64,000 nt of DNA, taken from NCBI RefSeq assembly GCF_000154445.1, contig NZ_DS499562.1; one strand, 5' to 3'. A program made the position numbers and the translations under genes. The notes beneath the pieces are model-generated. The model was not told the DNA's origin. It did not search any database and saw only the letters and a list, made by a program, of their open reading frames with translations. Position 1 is the stretch's first letter; each line of letters opens with the position of its first letter. The DNA is from Intestinibacter bartlettii (lineage in GTDB: Bacteria > Bacillota > Clostridia > Peptostreptococcales > Peptostreptococcaceae). Positions 7,678-16,056 of this stretch are shown here, one piece after another.

Positions 7678-8307
7678 CTATATTTTTATGCTGACTAATC
7701 CGTGTTTATTACAAAGCACGTAGATAGTTCCATGTCCACACCTTTTAAAACGTGTGAATGCATTTTGCTCTGGATATAGTTTGTTAATCATCAACTTATC
7801 TCCAATTACATAGGCAATAAAAGTTATAAAATGAGATTTCGTCATTGGATGATCCACAGATACAAAAATATCATCCTCAATATATTCAACTTTTATATCA
7901 TTTCTAGTTAAATTTTCGTCATTATCCACAGATTTCTCACTATTTACATCATTTTTCAATTCTTCAGCTTTTAATTCAGTTAACTTTTGTCCACAACAAT
8001 TAAGAATTACATTATTTGTGCTGGCGATAATATTTCCACATTTTCCACAAAAATAAAACTTCGTTCTCTTCATATTTGCCATGTCATTATCATTTATATT
8101 AACATCACCTGTTAATATCTCATTAACATTTAAATCAAGTACATTTGCCAAACTTTCAATACTAGATATATCCGGAAGGCCTAGCCCACTTTCCCATTTA
8201 GAAATTGTTTTGTCACTTACATTTATTTTTAACCCAAGTTCTTTTTGGGTCATGCTTTTTTCTTTACGCTTGCTCACTATAAGCTTTTCTATTTTTCTCG
8301 AATCCAT
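7678..8307 (-). CDS. XRE regulator fused to a desulfoferrodoxin-like domain
   Basis: A 209-residue two-part protein. Residues 1-65 are a classic XRE/Cro helix-turn-helix (KSMTQKELGLKINVSDKTIS then KWESGLGLPD). Residues about 80-107 form a desulfoferrodoxin-type N-terminal knuckle (CGKCGNIIASTNNVILNCCG). After an acidic linker, residues about 140-209 carry SVDHPMTKSHFI and CNKHGLVSI, which correspond to the His and Cys/His iron ligands of superoxide reductase. Inference: an iron- or superoxide-sensing repressor, or a reductase that controls its own gene. The ATG at 8307 follows GAGGTGA; an upstream GTG is less likely. A 13-bp palindrome 49 bp upstream is a good operator. Confidence 0.85.
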   Translation of the reverse strand: MDSRKIEKLIVSKRKEKSMTQKELGLKINVSDKTISKWESGLGLPDISSIESLANVLDLNVNEILTGDVNINDNDMANMKRTKFYFCGKCGNIIASTNNVILNCCGQKLTELKAEELKNDVNSEKSVDNDENLTRNDIKVEYIEDDIFVSVDHPMTKSHFITFIAYVIGDKLMINKLYPEQNAFTRFKRCGHGTIYVLCNKHGLVSIKI

Positions 8308-8355
8308 ATTTATCACCTCATAAATAGGATAAATCTTTTTTAAAGTGTTCTCAAC

Positions 8356-8368
8356 CTACGTAACGTAG
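8356..8368. promoter_or_regulatory. Palindromic operator candidate
   Basis: CTACGTAACGTAG is a perfect inverted repeat about a central A, placed 49 bp upstream of the XRE-desulfoferrodoxin start. The likely ligand is that regulator itself. Confidence 0.5.
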
Positions 8369-8379
8369 AGTTTTTGCAT

Positions 8380-8416
8380 AAAAAAAAGAAGATGAAACAC
8401 CACCATGTTTCATCTC
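8380..8416 (-). terminator. Terminator of glutamate dehydrogenase gene
   Basis: GAGATGAAACA/TGTTTCATCTTC hairpin followed by a T8 run on the minus strand. Confidence 0.85.
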
Positions 8417-8466
8417 CTTATTTATCTATTTATTATAGGCTTAAAATTATTCTTTAAATCTTAATC

Positions 8467-9720
8467 TTAGTACCATCCTCTACGTTTCATAGCATCTGCT
8501 ACTCTCTTGATTGAAGACATGTAAGCTGCAGTTCTCATATCAACGTTATATTCTTCTTTTATTGCCCATATAGCGTCGAATGCTTTTTTCATTGCTTTTT
8601 CTTGTTTAGCTTGAACTTCTTCAAATGACCAAGAGTCTCTTTGTAAGTTTTGTACCCATTCATAGTAAGAAACTGTAACACCACCACTGTTAGCTAATAT
8701 ATCTGGAACTAAAGTTATTCCTTTTTGAGCGAATATTTCGTCAGCACCAGGAGTAGTAGGTCCGTTTGCACCTTCACAAACTACTTTAGCTTTAACATCG
8801 TTAGCATTTTCAGCAGTTAATTGATTTTCAAGAGCACAAGGCATTAATAAATCAACATCAGCAGTTAAAACATTTTGATCAGTTGCTTCAGCACCTGGGA
8901 ATCCTTTTATACCTCTGTTAGGAGTTGTTGGTATGTAAGCCATTAAAGCTTTCATATCTATTCCATCAGGATTAGTTATAGTACCAGTATGGTCACCAAC
9001 TATAACTACTTTAGCACCAAATTCTTCTATATACATACCTGCGTAACTACCAACGTTACCACAACCTTGTAATGCAACTTTAGCACCTTTTATATCTATA
9101 CCAACTTTAGCTAAAGCTTCTCTAGCCATCATTGCTACACCGTATCCAGTAGCTTCTGTTCTAGCTAAAGAACCATAGAAATCAACAGGTTTACCAGTAT
9201 AAGTACCAGGAGCAAATTCACCAGTTACTTTTGCATGTTCGTCAACCATCCAAGACATTATTTCCCCATTTGTATTTACGTCTGGAGCTGGAACATCTAC
9301 TTTTTCTCCTACGAATGGAGCAAGTGCTGCAGCAAATCCTCTAGATATTCTTTCTAATTCACCTTTAGAATAGTCGTTAGGATCGATGGCCATACCACCT
9401 TTACCTCCACCATATGGTATACCAGTTACACCACATTTGAAAGTCATCCAAGTAGATAATGCTTTAACTTCGTCTTTAGTTACGTTTGGATGGAATCTTA
9501 AACCACCTTTAAATGGTCCACAAGCGTTGTTGTGTTGAGATCTGTATCCAGTGAAAGTTTTTATAGTACCATCATCCATTTTTACTGGGAAGTTAAATTC
9601 CATAACTCTCATAGGATTTTTTAGTATTTCGTAAACTGCTGGATCAGTTCCTAATTTATCGCAAGCATGTTTAACTTGTAATTGTGCGATTTCAAATACA
9701 TTTAAAGTTTTTTCTGCCAT
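8467..9720 (-). CDS. gluD: NAD-specific glutamate dehydrogenase
   Basis: A 417-residue enzyme that interconverts glutamate and 2-oxoglutarate plus ammonia. It is central to amino-acid fermentation. The glutamate-site signature GPFKGGLRFHPNV (about residues 67-79), the catalytic-lysine loop GIPYGGGKGGMA (about 97-108) and the Rossmann motif LQGCGNVGSYAG (about 214-225) are all visible. Length and sequence style match the clostridial GluD type. Codon choice is conservative, with few rare codons, as for a highly expressed gene. It has its own promoter and terminator. The AGGGGGG ribosome site is strong. Confidence 0.97.
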   Translation of the reverse strand: MAEKTLNVFEIAQLQVKHACDKLGTDPAVYEILKNPMRVMEFNFPVKMDDGTIKTFTGYRSQHNNACGPFKGGLRFHPNVTKDEVKALSTWMTFKCGVTGIPYGGGKGGMAIDPNDYSKGELERISRGFAAALAPFVGEKVDVPAPDVNTNGEIMSWMVDEHAKVTGEFAPGTYTGKPVDFYGSLARTEATGYGVAMMAREALAKVGIDIKGAKVALQGCGNVGSYAGMYIEEFGAKVVIVGDHTGTITNPDGIDMKALMAYIPTTPNRGIKGFPGAEATDQNVLTADVDLLMPCALENQLTAENANDVKAKVVCEGANGPTTPGADEIFAQKGITLVPDILANSGGVTVSYYEWVQNLQRDSWSFEEVQAKQEKAMKKAFDAIWAIKEEYNVDMRTAAYMSSIKRVADAMKRRGWY

Positions 9721-9790
9721 TTTATAAGCCCCCCTAAATTTTTACATGAATTTTTAAAATTTGTATTCCCCCAGATGCTTTAGTATAAAT

Positions 9791-9807
9791 TGTCATTTAT
9801 TACCATT
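9791..9807. repeat. 17-bp sequence shared by two leader regions, copy 1
   Basis: TGTCATTTATTACCATT lies in the gluD leader, just after the predicted start site. An identical 17-mer is at 12780-12796. Confidence 0.45.
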
Positions 9808-9819
9808 CATCATAATTAG

Positions 9820-9848
9820 ATTATATCATATTTTTTTTTTATGTGTAA
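9820..9848 (-). promoter_or_regulatory. Probable gluD promoter
   Basis: TTACAC (9843-9848) and TATAAT (9820-9825) on the minus strand with exactly 17 bp between them. The start site near 9813 gives a leader of about 90 nt. Confidence 0.6.
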
Positions 9849-10269
9849 TTGAATTTTTATTCAACTGATTATTAATTTTATATTTTAATTTTTTTATATG
9901 TTGCATTTTTACACCACTTATGAAAAACGTTTTCTGGTCGATTTTGTTGATATTCCATAATATTTACTCATTCATTTTGAAAACCTTTTCATAAACCATT
10001 CTTTAGAGAGAATTTTTAAAATTTTTAATTAATTAAAGTTTGACTTTATTTGACTGTTTATTGTCGTTTTATGTCGATAAAATGCATTGCTTTTTAAAGT
10101 TTCTGATATTATTTTCAAAATTTATATAGATTATTTTTTACATTTATATAACTTATTTACTTATATTTATATATTTCGATATATAATATTAAAATTTTTA
10201 AATCATTATTTTGTAATTTATTATTATTTTAGTCAATCCATATTTTTTATAACTTTATTAATACACAGA
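9849..10269. other. AT-rich spacer upstream of gluD
   Basis: No credible gene. It contains TGAAAAACGTTTTC at 9921-9934, a near palindrome resembling a CcpA cre site about 75 bp upstream of the gluD -35 box, and long A/T tracts. A 70-codon plus-strand frame here is low-complexity and runs into a terminator. Confidence 0.4.
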
Positions 10270-10305
10270 AAAAAGCCCTATGTAAAACTTTTTACATAGG
10301 GCTTG
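10270..10305 (-). terminator. Terminator of membrane paralogue 1
   Basis: AAGCCCTATGTAAAA/TTTTACATAGGGCTT stem followed by T-rich sequence on the minus strand. Confidence 0.85.
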
Positions 10306-10340
10306 GTTGAGATATTTTTAAATATAATATTGGTCTAAAA

Positions 10341-10790
10341 TTATGCAACGTTTTTGAATCCCATTTCTCTAACAACTGCGTCATGTTCTCTGTAAGTTCT
10401 TAAGAATGGTATTCTTAATTCTTTACTTAATACTGCTACTACTATAGTTGGTGCTAATGCTGCTACTAAGTAACCAGCTGTTTGTCCTATTGATAAACCA
10501 AATCCAAAACTGCTTGTCATAAATCCATATGCTATTACGAATGCGAATAATGAATCTCTTACTACTAAACTGATTTGCATTCTTCTTTCAACTTGTTCTT
10601 CTGTAGCTTTGTTCATTGATACATATTCTTCTACTACATATCTTACTACTGCGCTACATAAACTAAACATTCCTGCTGTACTTACTGCAATTACTAAATC
10701 AATAACTGATGATTGAGTTGGAACACTAAATAATAAAAATAAAAAAGCAACTACGAATGATACCATTAAATCTCTAAACATTTTGTTCAT
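10341..10790 (-). CDS. Small membrane protein, paralogue 1 of 3 (two-repeat form)
   Basis: A 149-residue protein. The ATG at 10790 is chosen because AGGAGG lies 9 bases upstream, whereas an in-frame GTG is only 3 bases away. It has four hydrophobic helices and is internally repetitive. Residues about 6-50 (FRDLMVSFVVAFLFLLFS ... FSLCSAVVR) and about 76-127 (VRDSLFAFVIAYGFMTSSFG ... SKELR) both start R-D then an FxxA/C-Y/F helix and end in a basic residue. A soluble charged linker (EEQVERRMQI) joins the halves. It is related to 11966-12403 over its length and to the single-unit 11269-11490. Function unknown. Own promoter and terminator. Confidence 0.8.
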   Translation of the reverse strand: MNKMFRDLMVSFVVAFLFLLFSVPTQSSVIDLVIAVSTAGMFSLCSAVVRYVVEEYVSMNKATEEQVERRMQISLVVRDSLFAFVIAYGFMTSSFGFGLSIGQTAGYLVAALAPTIVVAVLSKELRIPFLRTYREHDAVVREMGFKNVA

Positions 10791-10875
10791 ATCCACTTAC
10801 CTCCTAAAAACTTTTTAAATACTGTTATTTAATTTGATTTTGTTTTATTTGTTTTCTTACCTTTTTCTTAATTAC

Positions 10876-10940
10876 ATTATATTCCGTGAGACCTACTAAT
10901 TCTATAAGTATCTTAACCCAAAATATCACAATATTAACAT
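10876..10940 (-). promoter_or_regulatory. Conserved promoter of membrane paralogue 1
   Basis: Minus-strand TATAAT (10876-10881) is preceded by a weak -35 (TAGAAT) and, further upstream, a conserved 40-bp block at 10901-10940. The block contains two GTTAA half-sites about 22 bp apart (GTTAATATT then GTTAAGATAC), ending TTATAGA at the -35 position. The same block and spacing occur upstream of both other paralogues. Confidence 0.7.
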
Positions 10941-11187
10941 TATCCAGCTCATTTTATATTTTTATATTATTTTTTTGTCTTGATCTAACCATAATCACCA
11001 AACCATTGGAATTTACAAGTTGTATCTTTATTTTTCAGAAAAATCCAAATCTTTTTAAAAGATTTATATTTCATTCATTTCCTTTAAATATATAATTATA
11101 TTCATACAAAATATAAGAATGTTGATTAAAAGTATCAGTATATTAACCTACCCTATCTATTTTTATTTATATATTTTTTTACATTAT
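10941..11187. other. Spacer between paralogue 1 promoter and terminator 2
   Basis: AT-rich. A 69-codon plus-strand frame starts inside the conserved promoter block and looks random. A partial match to the promoter block half-site (GTATATTAAC) is at 11138-11147. Nothing else recognised. Confidence 0.35.
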
Positions 11188-11225
11188 AAAAACCCATGCA
11201 ATTTTACATTTTGCATGGGCTTTTC
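11188..11225. terminator. Terminator of membrane paralogue 2
   Basis: AAACCCATGCAA pairs with TTGCATGGGCTTTT; U-rich on both strands. Confidence 0.8.
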
Positions 11226-11268
11226 CGGTTTAATTTTGTAAACATATTATTGATCCTATCTACCTATA

Positions 11269-11490
11269 TTATTCCTTCTGTTGTAATTCTTCTTTCGCTT
11301 GCTTTTGTTCTGCCATCATTTCTCTGGCAACTTCTATTACAGCTCTAAACATCGCAATCAATAAAGCAAATGTGCAACCTGCTCCAAGTGATGCTATCAC
11401 ACCTTCAATTGGAGTTGTTCCGCCTGCCATCATTAAATAAGCGAAAAAGATTGCAAATAATATGACTACGTCTCTATAAAATTTAAACAT
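11269..11490 (-). CDS. Small membrane protein, paralogue 2 of 3 (single-repeat form)
   Basis: A 73-residue protein starting at the ATG 8 bases after GGAGG; a TTG upstream in frame is unlikely. It is one copy of the unit that appears twice in its neighbours: YRDVVILFAIFFAYLMMAGG, then a glycine-rich second helix (EGVIASLGAGCTFALLIAMFR) and a charged tail (AEQKQAKEELQQKE). The SLGAG/SLGSA segment is shared with paralogue 3. It has two transmembrane helices. Function unknown. It has the same promoter block as the two flanking paralogues, so the three are probably induced together. Confidence 0.78.
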   Translation of the reverse strand: MFKFYRDVVILFAIFFAYLMMAGGTTPIEGVIASLGAGCTFALLIAMFRAVIEVAREMMAEQKQAKEELQQKE

Positions 11491-11566
11491 ACACAAGACC
11501 TCCTAAAATATTTAATTATATTTTTCTGTGCTTTTGTTTAGCTAGTCTTCTCCATCTGTTACTATA

Positions 11567-11630
11567 ATTATATGTTTTTAATTTTATTATTTTCATAGTG
11601 TTCTTTATCAAAAATATAACAATCTTAATG
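11567..11630 (-). promoter_or_regulatory. Conserved promoter of membrane paralogue 2
   Basis: Minus-strand TATAAT at 11567-11572. The upstream block at 11593-11630 aligns with the 40-bp block of paralogue 1 (shared AAAATAT, ACAAT, TTAA at matching positions, more diverged). The gap between -10 box and block is 20 bp, versus 19 bp in the other two. Confidence 0.55.
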
Positions 11631-11849
11631 ATATATAACTTTTTGTTAACATTGCAATTGTACAATAGTAGTTATCCAAAATAATTTTTAACGTTTAAAT
11701 TTAAACATTACATATACTTAATTTTTTCTTTATAAATATATATTTCAAAAAATTATTTATTATAAATATAATTATCTTGATATGCTCTAACTTATTTTTT
11801 GCACATTTTTTACATAATTCAAACAAAAGCTGCTAAAGTTATTTTGAAT
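11631..11849. other. AT-rich spacer
   Basis: No gene or clear signal. GTTAAC at 11645-11650 could be an additional half-site of the upstream block. Confidence 0.3.
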
Positions 11850-11882
11850 AAAAAAATCCTGTGTAAATTATCACACAGGTAA
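11850..11882 (-). terminator. Terminator of membrane paralogue 3
   Basis: CCTGTGTGATA/TTTACACAGG stem followed by a T7 run on the minus strand. Confidence 0.85.
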
Positions 11883-11965
11883 TTAAGTCATATATATTTA
11901 AATATTATATTAAGGATTTTTTCTATGTCTATATATTTAAACTAGCGGTTTTACTAGCTCATAGG

Positions 11966-12403
11966 CTACGCTAATTCTTCTAACTCAACTTTCGCTTCTT
12001 GTCTATTTGATGGCATTCTTAGTTCTTTACTTATTGCACAAACAACTAATGCTGGTGCTAATGATGCAATCATAAATGGTATTGCTTTTATAAAAGTAAG
12101 GCCTGTTTCTCCAAATGAAACTGTCATTGAGCCGTAGCATAATAAAAATGCTACGATACTATCTCTTAGAACTAACCTACTTTGTCTTATAATTTCTACT
12201 TCTTTAGGCGGAAGATTTATTTTTAGATTTAAATCTTCTTCATTTAAATTTCTAATCATTGATATTAATAAACTAAATATTGCTGCAGACCCCAATGAGA
12301 TTATTAAACCTTCAACTGCAGAAACATTCATTATTTTACTAAATGTCATGTATAAAAAACATAATACAAATAATAACACAAAATCTCTAATTATCTTTTT
12401 CAT
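11966..12403 (-). CDS. Small membrane protein, paralogue 3 of 3 (two-repeat form)
   Basis: A 145-residue protein starting at the ATG after AGGAGGAG. It has the same two-unit plan as paralogue 1: IRDFVLLFVLCFLYMTFS ... IFSLLISMIR (about residues 5-52), a polar linker, then LRDSIVAFLLCYGSMTVSFG ... LAPALVVCAISKELR (about 82-131). LAPxxVV and SKELRxP are nearly identical to paralogue 1. A charged tail ends VELEELA. No named family recognised. Possible roles include a stress-induced membrane protein or holin-like channel, but nothing in the sequence decides this. Confidence 0.8.
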   Translation of the reverse strand: MKKIIRDFVLLFVLCFLYMTFSKIMNVSAVEGLIISLGSAAIFSLLISMIRNLNEEDLNLKINLPPKEVEIIRQSRLVLRDSIVAFLLCYGSMTVSFGETGLTFIKAIPFMIASLAPALVVCAISKELRMPSNRQEAKVELEELA

Positions 12404-12466
12404 TAATACTCCTCCTAATATTAAAATATCCATTCATATAAATTTTTCTTTACGCTTGATACATTC

Positions 12467-12532
12467 ATTATATTCAGTATAAAATTTATTTTCTATAAGT
12501 ATATTAACAAAAAAATATAATAATATTAACAT
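12467..12532 (-). promoter_or_regulatory. Conserved promoter of membrane paralogue 3
   Basis: Minus-strand TATAAT at 12467-12472, weak -35 (ATAGAA) and the conserved block at 12492-12532. The block agrees with that of paralogue 1 at roughly 35 of 40 positions, including both GTTAATAT-type half-sites. The spacing to the -10 box is identical to paralogue 1. Confidence 0.7.
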
Positions 12533-12930
12533 AATTTTTAAAATTTTCTTAGGAAAATATTTTCTAATCGAAAATTTTTTTATAATTAAAAAATTTAATT
12601 CATTATTTCTTATGCCTTAAATTTTTTATTTTATATTTTTAAAAAATGTATAGAAATCTATTTTGTTTGATTTACGTTTTCCTTGTAATTTCAATGTTTT
12701 TTAGTTTTTTATTATTTAAAATGAAAATACTTTTATGAAAGCGTTTCGTTTAAGTTCTTATATTTTCAACTTTAATAAATGTCATTTATTACCATTTATT
12801 TCATAGCAAAACTTATACAAATAATTTTCCTATTTTTTAAAAATAACAGTATGTTAACATTTTCACTAAAACACTACTTATACTAAAATATTTATATATA
12901 TCCGCATTAATTTTGATAAATTTATTCTAT
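12533..12930. other. AT-rich divergent spacer with regulatory-looking sites
   Basis: No gene. TGAAAGCGTTTCGT at 12736-12749 closely fits the CcpA cre consensus, and TGTCATTTATTACCATT at 12780-12796 duplicates the 17-mer in the gluD leader. GTATGTTAACATT near 12850 resembles the half-sites of the paralogue promoters. Confidence 0.4.
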
Positions 12931-12959
12931 TTGACAGTCCTATTCCTTAATTTTACAAT
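12931..12959 (+). promoter_or_regulatory. Promoter of the MFS transporter
   Basis: TTGACA (12931-12936), 17 bp, TACAAT (12954-12959). Start near 12967, leader about 45 nt. Confidence 0.7.
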
Positions 12960-13014
12960 ATATGGGTAATGTATATTTTTTAATCTTAAACAAAATAGAA
13001 ATGGGGATTCGATT

Positions 13015-14199
13015 ATGGAAAATATTAATTTTTCAAAGAAGGATGAGATTATCTTTTTAATCAGTGTATCCTTCTTTTGGTTTGCACAATATGTCTATAT
13101 TCCATACCAAACGATTTACCTTACATCAATCAACGTCACAACTTCATTTATCGGTATAATCGTCGGCGCATATGGAATTTCACAAATGTTGCTTAGACTT
13201 CCGGTCGGACTTAGTGCCGATATAGTCAGAAAGCACAAGTATTTTATAATGATAGGCGGTCTGTCTTCTGGTGTTGCATCGCTTTTTAGAATAATACTTC
13301 CAAATGGGTTCGGATTTTTAGTTGCTAATTTATTTTCCGGATTAGCTTCGGCAATGTGGATTTCATTTATGGTATTTTATACTGGCCATTTTTCAAAAGA
13401 AGAACAACAATCTGCAACTGCCAGAGTTGTGATGTTTAACAACATCGGAATGTTGATGGGATTTGTTGCAAGTACACTTTTATATAACACAATCACAATG
13501 AAGGGAATTTGCATATTGAGCGTTGTCGGTGGACTTATGACTTTCTTATTATCATTTAATATAAAAGAAGAAAATCCACAAAAAGGCGAACACGATATAA
13601 GCAATTTGATTTCGATTTGTGCTAATAAAAGACTCCTTTTATTTTCATTCATAGCACTTATTCAACAGGGGGTTCAGCTTACAACATCTATGTCGTTTAC
13701 AAATCAAGTTTTGGGCAACCTAGGTGCATCGAATACTTTGATAGGAATTTCATCAATTATTTACATGATATCATCAGTAGTCTTTTCGGCACTTTCTTCA
13801 AACAATGTATTCAAAGGTGGTCCGAAAAAATTAATACCAACAGTTTTAATAATCATAGCAATATATTGTGTATTAGTTCCGAGCGTAAACAGCATACCTA
13901 TTATAATGATGTTGCAAATACTTCCTGGGACTTCGAGCGGAATTTTATTCTCATGTGCAACTTCCGAAGCCATGAAAGAAGTTAATCCATTCCAAAAATC
14001 AACTGCAATGGGATTTTTCCAAGCATTTTATGCAATTGGTATGACTACATTTCCTATGATGACAGGAAATTTGGCATCTAGATTTAGTATGTCTGCTGGA
14101 TTTTTCGTATTAGCGGCTATTGCTATTTGTGGTTGTGTGATCGCTGTTTGTTTTTATAGATTTGAAGGTAGATCTAAGCAAATTGACAAGGCAATTTAG
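13015..14199 (+). CDS. MFS transporter
   Basis: A 394-residue protein with 12 predicted membrane helices, the usual size for a major facilitator. The helix 2-3 loop RLPVGLSADIVRKHKYF (about residues 64-80) is the MFS motif A (G-x-x-D/R pattern). The two halves are separated by a cytoplasmic loop at about 178-198. It would be a proton-coupled exporter or uptake carrier; the substrate is not readable. The ribosome site (TGGGGA) is weak. It has its own consensus promoter and terminator. Confidence 0.88.
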   Translation: MENINFSKKDEIIFLISVSFFWFAQYVYIPYQTIYLTSINVTTSFIGIIVGAYGISQMLLRLPVGLSADIVRKHKYFIMIGGLSSGVASLFRIILPNGFGFLVANLFSGLASAMWISFMVFYTGHFSKEEQQSATARVVMFNNIGMLMGFVASTLLYNTITMKGICILSVVGGLMTFLLSFNIKEENPQKGEHDISNLISICANKRLLLFSFIALIQQGVQLTTSMSFTNQVLGNLGASNTLIGISSIIYMISSVVFSALSSNNVFKGGPKKLIPTVLIIIAIYCVLVPSVNSIPIIMMLQILPGTSSGILFSCATSEAMKEVNPFQKSTAMGFFQAFYAIGMTTFPMMTGNLASRFSMSAGFFVLAAIAICGCVIAVCFYRFEGRSKQIDKAI

Positions 14200-14280
14200 G
14201 GAGATAAAATTTTTAATTTTAGATATTTATTGTGAAAATTTTTTGAAATAGGATTACTCCTATATATCATAAAAAGGAAA

Positions 14281-14312
14281 AAAGCTTGTAGGAACTTTCT
14301 ACAAGCTTTTTG
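14281..14312 (+). terminator. Terminator of MFS gene
   Basis: AAAGCTTGTAG/CTACAAGCTTT stem with following T-run. Between here and 14452 there is only AT-rich spacer. Confidence 0.85.
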
Positions 14313-14451
14313 TTGGATGTTTTATTTAAATTTTTGAGAGAGCGTTAGTTTTATATATATATATTACTTTCCATTTACATTTTATATAATAGCACATATG
14401 TTCGATTAATACAATAACTCTTTCGAATGTATGTTCGATTTTTTTTAATAA

Positions 14452-14500
14452 AAAACTGCTGTGAAATAAAAATGAAACTTTATTCTACAACAGTTTTCTT
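14452..14500 (-). terminator. Terminator of ankyrin lipoprotein gene
   Basis: AAACTGTTGTAGAATAAA pairs with TTTATTTCACAGCAGTTT, followed by T-run on the minus strand. Confidence 0.8.
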
Positions 14501-14523
14501 TATATTTATATAGTTTTATCTAG

Positions 14524-15921
14524 CTATTTTTCTAATAAGCTTTTCATTTTCGAGATTGGACAATCTTCAAGATATTTTTTCGAATCTTTACCAATACTAA
14601 CTCCTTTATCAATCAAATATTTCGCTATTTCATAATCACCACTTTCAATCATTTTATATAATAATTTTTGTCTTTCTTCTTCACTTACAGATTTTATGTC
14701 AAAGTTATTTAATAATACTTTCATCAATTCCGAATTGCCCACATTTTCTGCATTATAAATTATATGTAAATTAACCTCTGCACCATGCTCAATCAACATT
14801 TTTGATGTTTTTTCAAGATCATTATAAACTGCCAAACATAAAATTGTTTCATTAGGATCGTCGATATATGTGTTTATATCGGACATTTTGCTTACTAGAT
14901 ATTCAATTCCCTCAATATATTCATCATTCGAACACTGCATACCGTAACTTATAATCGTATAAATATCACTATCCGACAAGTCAGTATATTTATAAATCAT
15001 TTTTAGAGTATCCAAGTCACCACTAAGTGCAGCATATCCTATTGCATCACTCAATTCCGTAGACTTTTCTTTATATTCCATCCCATTTTCCAATAGATAT
15101 TTTGCTATATCTTTCTTTGCATATGTTATAGCAACAGTCAATAAATCCTGATTTTGTGAATTTTTAATTTTTAATTGAGTTTTTTTCAGCTTCTTTATGT
15201 AATCTAAATTTCCAAGATAAACATTATAAAAAACTTCCTGATTTTCATTTAAATCTTTCCTTTTAATTTCGCCGATACTTATCAACCAATCCAACGCCAC
15301 ATATTCATAATCCATAACGCCTTCTCCATCTGATGCCACAATATGTCTCTTCGTATTGTTCGATATTTTTACACCATCATTATAAAGCAATTTGGCCATT
15401 TTTAGCATTTCCTTATCGCTCACATATCCATCACCCATAGATGTTATCGCATAATCTATACAATTATCCCCGCTAGTATCTAGCGCATTTTTATCTACAT
15501 TTCTATCTATCAATTCCTCACAAACGTCATACATTCTATTAGTAACCGCACACATAAGCGTAGTCATTCCGTTCTCATCAACATAATCAACATCCGCACC
15601 ATTTTTGAGAAGCAACATCGCCATTTTTTCGTTGGAATTAGATATACTCACCATCAATGGATTTTCCTCTTCCGAAATATACTCATAATCGGCAAACTTG
15701 TTCACATCAGCCCCATTTAAAAGTGCCCACTTTGCCATTTCATAATTATCTTTTGTTACAGCTTCAGAAAAAAGCTGCTGAACAGTCGCACTTGTGTCAA
15801 AATTTTCTTCACTCGACTTGCTTACACTGTCACTTATGCTCATCTGCATTGTCTCTTCTTTTGAACATCCGATGCAGGTTAGCGTGGTTAGTATTGTGAA
15901 TAGTAGTAGTATTTTTTTCAA
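14524..15921 (-). CDS. Ankyrin-repeat lipoprotein
   Basis: A 465-residue exported protein. A short signal peptide ends in lipobox TCIGC (residues 15-19). A Ser/Thr linker follows, then a chain of ankyrin repeats. Clear units include ENPLMVSISNSNEKMAMLLL with KNGADVDYVDENG, MTTLMCAVTNRMYDVCEELI, DLLTVAITYAKKDIAKYLLE and ILCLAVYNDLEKTSKMLIEH with GAEVNL. It probably binds partner proteins on the outer face of the membrane. In bacteria such proteins can be immunity or surface adaptor proteins, but no partner is visible. It is a single-gene unit beside the HNH nuclease and the GHKL operon. Intact. Confidence 0.88.
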   Translation of the reverse strand: MKKILLLFTILTTLTCIGCSKEETMQMSISDSVSKSSEENFDTSATVQQLFSEAVTKDNYEMAKWALLNGADVNKFADYEYISEEENPLMVSISNSNEKMAMLLLKNGADVDYVDENGMTTLMCAVTNRMYDVCEELIDRNVDKNALDTSGDNCIDYAITSMGDGYVSDKEMLKMAKLLYNDGVKISNNTKRHIVASDGEGVMDYEYVALDWLISIGEIKRKDLNENQEVFYNVYLGNLDYIKKLKKTQLKIKNSQNQDLLTVAITYAKKDIAKYLLENGMEYKEKSTELSDAIGYAALSGDLDTLKMIYKYTDLSDSDIYTIISYGMQCSNDEYIEGIEYLVSKMSDINTYIDDPNETILCLAVYNDLEKTSKMLIEHGAEVNLHIIYNAENVGNSELMKVLLNNFDIKSVSEEERQKLLYKMIESGDYEIAKYLIDKGVSIGKDSKKYLEDCPISKMKSLLEK

Positions 15922-15998
15922 TGTTATCCCTCCTTGTTTTTGATTTTGTTGTGTGGTTTTATTTTACAATATTTTTGTGAGGAGTGGTTTGAAATATT

Positions 15999-16040
15999 AA
16001 AAGCCAACAAGAAATTTGCTGTGTTCTTGTTGGCTTTTTA
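15999..16040. terminator. Terminator of HNH gene
   Basis: AAAAGCCAACAAGAA/TTCTTGTTGGCTTTTT long stem, active in either direction. Confidence 0.88.
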
Positions 16041-16056
16041 AATTTTTATTATATTT

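Noticed and set aside
10087..10299. Plus-strand 70-codon open frame upstream of paralogue 1
   Set aside because: Low-complexity Ile/Tyr/Phe translation of AT-rich DNA, no ribosome site, and the end runs through a terminator hairpin.
10886..11095. Plus-strand 69-codon open frame
   Set aside because: It overlaps the conserved promoter block of paralogue 1 and has no ribosome site or protein-like pattern.
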